DNA from: JAGOTT01 sp964450795
GTDB lineage: Bacteria > Patescibacteriota > Minisyncoccia > Moranbacterales > UBA1568
DNA length: 43,555 nt
NCBI GenBank assembly: GCA_964450795.1
Contig: CAYVDI010000002.1
Span: forward strand, 1 to 43,555
Direction of reading: 5' to 3'
Of this stretch, positions 36,836-43,555 are shown one piece after another. The notes below the pieces were generated by a model. It did no database searches. It had not been told where the DNA came from and saw only the letters and a list, made by a program, of their open reading frames with translations. The number at the start of each line of letters is the position of its first letter. Positions within the stretch are counted from its first letter, which is position 1. The translations under genes and the position numbers were made by a program.

Positions 36836-38851
36836 TCATATGTCCTTCATCCGTTTCTCGAGTGCGCGGATCTCGTCGCGAAGGATCGCGGCGGTCTCGA
36901 AGTCAAGTATCTTCACGGCATCCTTCATTTCCTTCTCTTTCCGCCGGACGATCTTCCCGGGATCCTCGACGAATCCCGCCGCGTCGAGCGCAAGACTGCT
37001 CGCGACCGCTCTGTCGTGTTCGCTTTCGAGATGTTCGGTGATGTCATGGATATTCTTGCGGATCGTCTCGGGCGTGATCCCATGTTCCTCGTTGTATGCT
37101 ATCTGCAACGCTCGGCGGCGACCCGTCTCGTCCATCGCCCGTTTCATCGAATCCGTCACCGAGTCGGCATAGAGCGTCACGCGTCCCGTCGCATTGCGCG
37201 CCGCACGTCCGATGATCTGGATGAGCGACGTCTCGGACCGGAGAAACCCTTCCTTGTCGGCGTCGAGCACGCCGATGAAGGACACTTCGGGAAGGTCGAG
37301 ACCCTCGCGGAGGAGGTTCACTCCGACAAGACAGTCGAATTCCCCTTTGCGGAACGAAGTGAGTATCTTTATCCGGTCGATAGTCTTGATATCGCTGTGG
37401 AGATACTCCGCCCTGATATCCTTTTCCTTGAGATACCGCGAGAGATCCTCCGCCATCTGCTTCGTCAAGGTCGTCGCGATGACACGGCCGCCGAGCCCGA
37501 CCTCGAGTTCCGTCTCGCGGATGAAATCACCGATCTGCCCCGGATAGACACCCGCTTCGCGGACCGGTCGGACGGAAATTTCCGGGTCGAGCAGTCCCGT
37601 CGGACGGATGACCTGCTCGACGATATTCCCGCTCACTTCCCGTTCGTGCTCCGCCGGCGTCGCCGACGTGAAGATGACGGGACCGACGTGACGGTCGAAT
37701 TCCTCGAACCGGAGCGGCCGGTTGTCGAGCGCCGACGGAAGCCGGAATCCGTATTCGACAAGGTTCTTCTTCCGCGCCTGATCACCCGCATACATCCCGC
37801 GGATCTGCGGAACCGTCACATGCGATTCATCGATGACCGTGAGGAAATCCGGCGTCCCGTCCGGAAGATGCGGGAAATAATCGAGAAGCGTCTCCGGAGG
37901 CACTCCGGCCTCGCGAAACGAGAGCTGTCGGGAATAGTTTTCGATGCCGTTGCAGTAGCCGATCTCCGCCATCATCGCGAGATCGTAATTCGTCCGCCGC
38001 TTGAGCCGTTCCGCCTCGAGGAGCTTCCCTTCGGACTCGAATCTTTTCAGCTGTTCGGCGAGCTCGACACGGATATTCCCGATCGCTTTCTCCTGTTTCC
38101 CCTTGTCCATGACGAAATGCTTCGCCGGAAACAGGAATGCCGATTTCTCGGCCCCGAGAATCTTCTGCGTGATCGGATCGACCATGGTGATCGCCGAGAG
38201 CTCCCCGCCGGACAGCTCGAGCAGGTAGACGAACTTTTCCGAGACCGGCATCACCTCGATACGGTTCCCCATCGCCCGGAACGTCCCCGGTGACAAGTCC
38301 GCGTTCGTCCGGGAGAAGTGTATCGACACGAGCCGATGCAGAAGCTCCGTCCGGGAACACGGGTCGCCGACCGAGAGCAGCAGATGTTCCTTCGCGTATT
38401 CCTCCGGACTTCCGAGACCGTAAATCGCGGAGACGGACGCGACGATGATCACGTCCCTGCGGGTGAGGAGCGAGGCGGTCGATGCATGCCGCAACCGATC
38501 GATCTCGGCATTGATCTGCGCGTCCTTCTCGATATAGGTATCGGTGATGGGAAGATACGCTTCCGGCTGGTAGTAATCGTAATACGAGACGAAATAGTGT
38601 ACGGCGTTTTCCGGAAAGAACTCCTGATATTCCTGCGCGAGCTGGGCGGCGAGCGTCTTGTTATGCGCGAGCACCAACGCCGGTTTCCCGTATGCGGCGA
38701 TCACGTTCGCCATCGTGAAGGTCTTTCCGGAGCCGGTCACGCCGAGAAGCGTCTGACGTGGAATACCCTCCTTCAACCCGCCCAAAAGCCCGTCGATCGC
38801 TTGCGGCTGATCGCCGGACGGCTGCCAGGGAGCATGGAGATCGAAATTCAT
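36836..38851 (-). CDS. uvrB: Excinuclease ABC subunit B
   Basis: The 671-residue protein begins MNFDLHAPWQPSGDQPQAI and has Walker A GVTGSGKT, the beta-hairpin YYDYYQPEAYLP that threads between strands, LTVIDESHVTVPQ (Walker B), ATPAEHE, the helicase motifs VIATTLTKQMAEDLSRYL, VGVNLLREGLDLPE and QIIGRAARN, and the C-terminal UVR domain (EKEMKDAVKILDFETAA) for binding UvrC. It verifies damage handed over by UvrA. ATG 38851 matches the family start; the frame open to 39187 has no similarity. It is convergent with folA and shares a terminator region. With uvrC and two uvrA genes all excinuclease components are here. Confidence 0.97.
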   Translation of the reverse strand: MNFDLHAPWQPSGDQPQAIDGLLGGLKEGIPRQTLLGVTGSGKTFTMANVIAAYGKPALVLAHNKTLAAQLAQEYQEFFPENAVHYFVSYYDYYQPEAYLPITDTYIEKDAQINAEIDRLRHASTASLLTRRDVIIVASVSAIYGLGSPEEYAKEHLLLSVGDPCSRTELLHRLVSIHFSRTNADLSPGTFRAMGNRIEVMPVSEKFVYLLELSGGELSAITMVDPITQKILGAEKSAFLFPAKHFVMDKGKQEKAIGNIRVELAEQLKRFESEGKLLEAERLKRRTNYDLAMMAEIGYCNGIENYSRQLSFREAGVPPETLLDYFPHLPDGTPDFLTVIDESHVTVPQIRGMYAGDQARKKNLVEYGFRLPSALDNRPLRFEEFDRHVGPVIFTSATPAEHEREVSGNIVEQVIRPTGLLDPEISVRPVREAGVYPGQIGDFIRETELEVGLGGRVIATTLTKQMAEDLSRYLKEKDIRAEYLHSDIKTIDRIKILTSFRKGEFDCLVGVNLLREGLDLPEVSFIGVLDADKEGFLRSETSLIQIIGRAARNATGRVTLYADSVTDSMKRAMDETGRRRALQIAYNEEHGITPETIRKNIHDITEHLESEHDRAVASSLALDAAGFVEDPGKIVRRKEKEMKDAVKILDFETAAILRDEIRALEKRMKDI

Positions 38852-38904
38852 AGGAAAGTAAAATGGAAGATGATGGAGTCCGCCCCCAGCTGATCCAAGA
38901 TCTT

Positions 38905-39603
38905 TTATTTTTGAGTTTTCAATTTTGATTTTTGGCAGAATGCCACGCACCGTTGCCACAGCCACACGCCCTTTTTCCGGTGGTACCAGAGCAGGAAGAG
39001 ACCGACGACCGTCGCGACCAGAATGAGAACGCTCACATGGGAATGGAAGGCGGCAAGGTGACGGAAGAACCTTCTGAGCGCGACCAGTCCGTAGTATCCC
39101 GAAAAGAGATACGCGAGATCCTTGATGAAATTCGCCACATAGGTGATCACGAGGAATTCCGTGCGCCGCATACGGATGGCGCCGCAAGTGAGCGACACCG
39201 GCGTGGTCGGGACAAACGGAAGAAGCCTCATGAAAAAGAGCAGGAGGCTGTCCTTCCAGCTTCCGGTAAATTTCCTTCCGATAGCCTCAATCTGACTCTG
39301 CTTCACTCCGAAATATTTCCCGAACCGTCGGACCGCGACATGTTCCAGGCGATCGCCGATGACATAGTATATCCACGCCCCGAGCACTTTTCCGAAATTT
39401 CCGACGAAGGAAAGCAGGAAGAGATACTGGATCGGATAGCGATCCGCCGCTGACGCCGATCCGGCAAGCCCCATGACCAGCGCGGACGGAATCGGGCTCA
39501 CGACCTCTTCGACGAACGACCCGACGAACACGAAGATCGGGAGCGGAACCGAGACCGAGAGCACCCGGAGAAACGTCTCAATAGAAGAGAGGATGTGAAT
39601 CAT
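38905..39603 (-). CDS. DedA/SNARE-associated (VTT) family membrane protein
   Basis: The 232-residue protein has about five hydrophobic segments and family motifs: FVGSFVEEVVSPIPS near the N-terminus (acidic and Pro-rich re-entrant loop), FGKVLGAWIYYVIGDRL, and RLLPFVPTTPVSLTCGAIRM, the R-x-L/F-P-x-x-P signature of DedA proteins. DedA proteins are proton-linked membrane proteins; several are undecaprenyl phosphate or phospholipid flippases. An in-frame GTG at 39615 is an alternative start. It is divergent from the GH130 genes and 53 nt upstream of uvrB on the same strand, which may place it at the head of that transcript. Substrate is not indicated. Confidence 0.88.
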   Translation of the reverse strand: MIHILSSIETFLRVLSVSVPLPIFVFVGSFVEEVVSPIPSALVMGLAGSASAADRYPIQYLFLLSFVGNFGKVLGAWIYYVIGDRLEHVAVRRFGKYFGVKQSQIEAIGRKFTGSWKDSLLLFFMRLLPFVPTTPVSLTCGAIRMRRTEFLVITYVANFIKDLAYLFSGYYGLVALRRFFRHLAAFHSHVSVLILVATVVGLFLLWYHRKKGVWLWQRCVAFCQKSKLKTQK

Positions 39604-39655
39604 GCCGTTTTTCACAGTATACCACGAGGACCTTCTTTATGAGGGCGAGTCATGC

Positions 39656-39661
39656 TATCAT
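39656..39661 (+). promoter_or_regulatory. Possible extended -10 promoter of the GH130 genes
   Basis: TGC-TATCAT (39653-39661) forms an extended -10 with no clear -35. It lies 28 nt before the proposed start at 39689. The gap 39604-39688 otherwise holds nothing recognised. Confidence 0.4.
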
Positions 39662-39688
39662 GAAGGTGGCAGAGAGTCAAAAACACAT

Positions 39689-41578
39689 ATGAACAGGGAA
39701 CACCGGTATCTCGGGCTTTTCGTTTTCGAACGAGAAAAGAGGATCGCGCTCCTCTACCGCTTCGGGATCGGATCAGCTTCGACGCTCGGTCTTGCGGAAA
39801 GCCAGGATGGCACAAACTTCACCTCTACCAGAAAGGCGGTCGCTTTCGTCACGAAGACCGGGGGAAAACGGTCAGTCGAGGAGGCCTCGGATTTCCGCAT
39901 CAGTCGGATCGGTAAAGAATTGTTTCTTTCCTTTCTCAAGGACGGCGGGGAATCGCTCGGGATCGCTTCCTCGAAAAACGGGCTCGAGTGGAAACTTCTC
40001 GGCTCGACCCGGAATTTTTCGCATCCGACCGTATTCGCCACGCTTCCGAAAACATCGGGCACGCGATCAAAAAAATCGACCTCCGTCATCGCCGCGTTCT
40101 CGGGAAGCGGAAGAAAATTCATCTCGCTTTCGACTTCTGACAAGACCCTCAAAAAATGGACCGACCACGGGGTGATTCTCGAGGTACGTCCGCGCCTTTT
40201 CGACGCGTCCTCGATCGCTCCGCTCTACGCTACTGAAACGAAGCGCGGAATCCTTCTCGCCTATACCGCCAAAAACCAGCAGGGGCTCCTGACGATCGGC
40301 GCGGCGCTGTTCGATCCGAAACATCCCGAAGTCCTGCTCTGGAGAAGCTCCACTCCGCTCTGGACGGCACCGCAAAGCTGGTACGGAAAAAGCGTCTCGA
40401 TGCTTGGCGGCGCACAGGTCGGAAAATATTTCTACGGATACTTCCAGCGCGACGGTGAGGATGTCGAGACGTTCCCCATGTCGAAGCTCTGGGAAACATA
40501 CTCTCCCGAAAAAAAGAGACGGCCCGCCAAAAAGATCACAACGCGAGCGCAGGCACGCACGTCCGTCCCGCATCGACTCGCCCGACACCACGAAAACCCG
40601 ATACTTTCCCCGCGCGCCGAGCATTCATGGGAAGCCCTCTCCGCATTCAACGCGGCCGCTGTCTTTCTGAATGATCGGATCCATCTCCTCTACCGGGCCC
40701 AAGGGTACGACGGCATTTCCGTTCTCGGCTACGCCGGAAGCGATGACGGCACGGGAATTTCGGAGCGCCTGTCCCACCCCGTCTTCGTTCCGACCAATCC
40801 GTTCGATCATCGGAAAAAGGACACTCCGCCTTTCTCATTCCCCTATCTTTCCGGCGGCGGATGGGGCGGATGCGAGGATCCGCGGATCACGCGCATCAAG
40901 GACACCCTGTACATGACCTACGTCGCCTTCAATGGCATTCACCCGCCGGGCGTCGCGCTCACGACGATCAAGGCGACTGATTTCCTGAAGAAGCGCTGGA
41001 ATTGGAGCGCGCCGAAGCTTATCTCCAGACCTGGAACGATGCAGAAAAACTGGGTGATATTCCCCGAGAAGATAAACGGGAAATTCGCCGTCCTCCACAA
41101 CATCTCCCCGGAAATCCGGATCGAATATCTCGATTCCCTCGAGGGCGACATCATCATCGACAGCCTGCCTCCGAGGCGCGGACCGAAAGACGCCGAGCGC
41201 TGGGATAACGTCGTCCGAGGCGTCGGCGCACCGCCGATCCGGACCGACGCCGGCTGGCTCGTCTTCTATCACGCCATGGATGAACGCGACCCGAACAAAT
41301 ACAAGGTCGGCGTCATGCTCCTCGATCTCCGCCACCCGGAAACGATCCTCGTCCGCTCACCCGAGCCCGTCCTCGAACCGGAAACCGACTACGAGAACCA
41401 CGGTCACAAGCATGGCGTCGTCTACGTCTGTGGAGCGGTCATAAAAGACGGAATAATCTTCGTCTACTACGGTGCATCCGACAAGACGCTCGCCGTCGCC
41501 TCGGCGCCCCTCGACCAATTCCTTTCCGCGCTTCGTGACGCCAAGACACCGAAACTCAAAACCATAACTCTCTCGTAA
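39689..41578 (+). CDS. Two-unit GH130-type glycoside hydrolase/phosphorylase, N-terminal unit degenerate
   Basis: The 629-residue protein contains two five-bladed-propeller units. The C-terminal one (about 305-629) has the GH130 core: LLYRAQGYDGISVLGYA, GCEDPRITRIKDTLYMTY with catalytic D397, FPEKINGKFAVLHN, GAPPIRTDAGWLVFYHAMD and YYGASDKTLAVAS. GH130 enzymes cleave or phosphorolyse beta-mannosides such as beta-1,2-mannan or mannosyl-N-acetylglucosamine. In the N-terminal unit (about 1-290) the EDPR motif is SDFR at 67-70, so this half is probably inactive or substrate-binding. No signal peptide, so it is cytosolic. ATG 39689 is the first sensible start, with no strong ribosome site. It precedes the second GH130 gene by 11 nt. 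Confidence 0.85.
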   Translation: MNREHRYLGLFVFEREKRIALLYRFGIGSASTLGLAESQDGTNFTSTRKAVAFVTKTGGKRSVEEASDFRISRIGKELFLSFLKDGGESLGIASSKNGLEWKLLGSTRNFSHPTVFATLPKTSGTRSKKSTSVIAAFSGSGRKFISLSTSDKTLKKWTDHGVILEVRPRLFDASSIAPLYATETKRGILLAYTAKNQQGLLTIGAALFDPKHPEVLLWRSSTPLWTAPQSWYGKSVSMLGGAQVGKYFYGYFQRDGEDVETFPMSKLWETYSPEKKRRPAKKITTRAQARTSVPHRLARHHENPILSPRAEHSWEALSAFNAAAVFLNDRIHLLYRAQGYDGISVLGYAGSDDGTGISERLSHPVFVPTNPFDHRKKDTPPFSFPYLSGGGWGGCEDPRITRIKDTLYMTYVAFNGIHPPGVALTTIKATDFLKKRWNWSAPKLISRPGTMQKNWVIFPEKINGKFAVLHNISPEIRIEYLDSLEGDIIIDSLPPRRGPKDAERWDNVVRGVGAPPIRTDAGWLVFYHAMDERDPNKYKVGVMLLDLRHPETILVRSPEPVLEPETDYENHGHKHGVVYVCGAVIKDGIIFVYYGASDKTLAVASAPLDQFLSALRDAKTPKLKTITLS

Positions 41579-41589
41579 CGGAATTCCCT

Positions 41590-43515
41590 ATGCCGATGTT
41601 CGAACGATCATTCGAAAACCCCGTCCTTGTCCCGGAAAGCGACCTGCCCTGGGAAGCCGAGGGAGCATTCAACGGGTGTGCGATCCGGGAAAAGACCCGG
41701 ACACACCTCCTCTACCGGGCGCAATCGCTCCCGCTGCTCCATGACGACGGCCCCTGGCTCTCCATGTCATCGATCGGGCATGCCGAAAGCGACGACGGCA
41801 TACACTTCAAAAACCACCGACCTTTCATCACGCCCGAAGAAAAATGGGACCGCTTCGGATGCGAGGATCCGCGCGTCACCCGAATCGGCGATACATACTA
41901 CACATTCTACACCGCTCTTTCCGATTTTCCGTTCGGCCCGGAAAGCATACGGGTAGGCGTCGCTCTCTCCAAGAATTTCAAGAAAGTTTCAGAGCGGCAC
42001 CTCGTCACTCCGTTCAACGCGAAAGCGATGGCACTCTTCCCGGAGAAGATCGACGGAAAACTCTGGGCGATTCTTACCGCGAACACCGATCTCCCGCCGG
42101 CCAAGATCGCCGTCGCATCGTTCGACACGGAAGAGGACCTCTGGAATCACGCGAAGTGGAACAGATGGTATGAAAAACTCGATTCCCACGCCCTGCCGCT
42201 CCAGCGGCACGACGACGACCATATCGAGCTCGGCGCCCCACCGATCCGAACGAAAGAAGGCTGGCTCGTCTTCTACTCCTATATCCAGAACTACCGGTCC
42301 GACCATCCCATATTCACCGTCGAGGCGGTCTTGCTCGACGCGAAGGACCCGCGGAAAATCCTTGGGAAGTCGCGCGCGCCGCTTCTCGTCCCCGAGGAAG
42401 AATACGAGGAATATGGAAAGGTCCGCGACATTGTCTTCCCTTCCGGAGCCACAATAAAGGGAAATACGGTTTCCCTCTACTACGGTGCCGCCGACACGAC
42501 CACCTGCGTCGCGAAGGGCGACCTCCGGAAGATTCTCGCGGACATCACCGATCCGCCAGAAGAATACCCTTCGTTCGAACGGTTCCGCGGAAATCCGATC
42601 CTCGAGCCGGTCGAGGCCAATCCATGGGAGTCGAAGGCGGTTTTCAACCCCGCGGCGATCTACGGCCGAGGGAAAATCCGCCTCCTCTACCGGGCGCAGG
42701 GGCAGGATGACACCTCCATCTTCGGATACGCCGAAAGCAAGGACGGGTTCCGCATCTCGAAACGTTCTCCCGAACCCGCCTACGTCCCGCGCGCGCCGTT
42801 CGAACACAAGGTGAATCCGGGAAATTCGGGCGTCGAGGACCCGCGCATCACGAGGATAGGCGGAACCTACCACATGCTCTATACCGCCGTCGACGCATCC
42901 GGACCACCGAGAGTCGCCCTCGCTTCGATCAGTGCCGAGGATTTCCTCTCCTGCCGATTCGACCGGTTCTCCTTTCCCGTTCTCATCTCCCCGCCCGGAA
43001 TCGACGACAAGGACGCCTGCCTTTTCCCTGAAAAGATCCGCGGAAAGTACGTCCTTCTTCACCGCATCCAACCGTCGATCGACATAAATCTCTTCGATGG
43101 CCTCGGATTCGACGGCGAGAGCCGGTTCCTGACGCATCGTCCGTTCATCTTTCCCCGGCGAGGCATGTGGGACAGCCGGAAAATAGGCATCAGCTCCGTT
43201 CCCATCAAGACCGCGAAGGGCTGGCTCATCCTCTACCACGGTGTCTCCGAATATGACAGCCACTACCGTGTCGGAGCGCTTCTTCTCGATCTCGAGCACC
43301 CGGAACGAGTGATCGGTCGGAGCCGCTACCCGATCTTCCAACCCGAGAAACCGTACGAACTCGAGGGCATCGTACCGAATGTCGTCTTCCCCTGCGGTTC
43401 CGTCGTCCGCGGCAACAAGCTCTTCATCTACTATGGCGGTGCCGACCGAGTCATCGGTTCCGCTTCCATGCCGCTTCCGAAGCTCCTCAAACAGCTCCTC
43501 AAGGATGGCGCATAA
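41590..43515 (+). CDS. Tandem two-unit GH130-type beta-mannosidase/phosphorylase, both units intact
   Basis: The 641-residue protein is an internal duplication: unit 1 (about 1-325) has RFGCEDPRVTRIGDTYY with D93, and unit 2 (about 330-641) has SGVEDPRITRIGGTYHML with D417. Each also has LLYRAQ, FPEKIxGK, GxPPIxTxxGWLxxY and a final YYGxAD strand typical of GH130. Both units keep the catalytic Asp, so both may be active. The family works on beta-mannosides, phosphorolytically or hydrolytically; which cannot be told. No signal peptide is present. It follows the other GH130 gene by 11 nt, hence the pair is one operon of four propeller units. The window ends 40 nt later, in an AT-rich stretch. 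Confidence 0.87.
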   Translation: MPMFERSFENPVLVPESDLPWEAEGAFNGCAIREKTRTHLLYRAQSLPLLHDDGPWLSMSSIGHAESDDGIHFKNHRPFITPEEKWDRFGCEDPRVTRIGDTYYTFYTALSDFPFGPESIRVGVALSKNFKKVSERHLVTPFNAKAMALFPEKIDGKLWAILTANTDLPPAKIAVASFDTEEDLWNHAKWNRWYEKLDSHALPLQRHDDDHIELGAPPIRTKEGWLVFYSYIQNYRSDHPIFTVEAVLLDAKDPRKILGKSRAPLLVPEEEYEEYGKVRDIVFPSGATIKGNTVSLYYGAADTTTCVAKGDLRKILADITDPPEEYPSFERFRGNPILEPVEANPWESKAVFNPAAIYGRGKIRLLYRAQGQDDTSIFGYAESKDGFRISKRSPEPAYVPRAPFEHKVNPGNSGVEDPRITRIGGTYHMLYTAVDASGPPRVALASISAEDFLSCRFDRFSFPVLISPPGIDDKDACLFPEKIRGKYVLLHRIQPSIDINLFDGLGFDGESRFLTHRPFIFPRRGMWDSRKIGISSVPIKTAKGWLILYHGVSEYDSHYRVGALLLDLEHPERVIGRSRYPIFQPEKPYELEGIVPNVVFPCGSVVRGNKLFIYYGGADRVIGSASMPLPKLLKQLLKDGA

Positions 43516-43555
43516 TCATTTTTTCAGCTTTCCAAAGAAAAAATAGCCTTTTGCG

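Noticed and set aside
36707..38293. Long open frame of 528 codons opposite uvrB
   Set aside because: It is an antisense shadow caused by the codon bias of uvrB; it lacks similarity and a ribosome site.
41989..43341. Open frame of 450 codons opposite the second GH130 gene
   Set aside because: Antisense shadow of a gene with clear motifs.
1..43555. UGA read as glycine (Gracilibacteria/SR1 code)
   Set aside because: UGA ends several genes exactly where families end or where the next gene overlaps in ATGA (pilN/pilO, pilC/pilV).

Overview
The window looks like a piece of a metagenome-assembled genome from a Patescibacteria/CPR-type bacterium. The evidence is a compact gene layout, a PilC/prepilin/PilM-PilN-PilO pilus cluster without outer-membrane secretin genes nearby, a MiaB without its TRAM domain, a UvrC without its C-terminal HhH domain, and many short proteins of unknown function. 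Base composition is moderate (low-to-mid fifties GC by eye), with AT-rich intergenic stretches. UGA is used as an ordinary stop (xth, pilN, pilC, uvrC), so the UGA=Gly code of Gracilibacteria/Absconditabacteria does not apply. The lineage is an inference. There are two 100-N scaffold gaps. No rRNA, tRNA, CRISPR array, transposase or integrase was recognised.

Layout. 1-1270 (-): xth and the start of tsaC. 1383-6005 (+): an OmpR-type response regulator with its own promoter and terminator, then a run of SAM methyltransferase, a LuxI/FeeM/PEP-CTERM-type N-acyl synthase homologue and a multi-TM GAF histidine kinase; a convergent EAL protein follows (6011-6751, -). 6919-7065 (-): a 48-residue membrane protein with its own promoter and terminator. 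7128-16970 (-): pilC, three pilin-like proteins, pilM, pilN, pilO and a small membrane protein, then rlmN and miaB. 17060-23984 (-): a nucleotidyltransferase-like protein, a second UvrA (broken by a gap), a type IV prepilin fused through a glycine-rich linker to a glycosidase-like domain, and uvrC. 24084-29603: orphan genes including a sigma-70 factor, a separate region-4-like protein, a YgjP-type metallopeptidase, a lipoprotein and a coiled-coil membrane protein. 29734-32322 (-): the canonical uvrA. 32440-34851: two unknown genes (+) and a secreted/membrane helical pair (-). 35063-36782 (+): thyA and folA. 36836-39603 (-): uvrB and a DedA-type protein. 39689-43515 (+): two large GH130-type proteins with four propeller units between them.

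How the genes fit together. UvrA, UvrB and UvrC are all present, making nucleotide excision repair the best-represented process; a second UvrA is unusual in a reduced genome. ThyA and DHFR form the dTMP/folate couple. The pilus genes, the pilin-glycosidase fusion and the GH130 proteins suggest attachment to, and processing of, glycans on another cell or matrix.

The most novel-looking unit is 1383-6751: a predicted acyl-signal synthase, a SAM methyltransferase, a membrane sensor kinase, a response regulator and a c-di-GMP-phosphodiesterase-like EAL protein, next to pilus genes. It could be a small-molecule signalling circuit in a lineage not known for one, but no chemistry or partnership is proved by the sequence. 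The second 100-N gap, inside folA, is an assembly artefact: an exact 55-bp repeat on both sides restores one 160-residue DHFR when collapsed.
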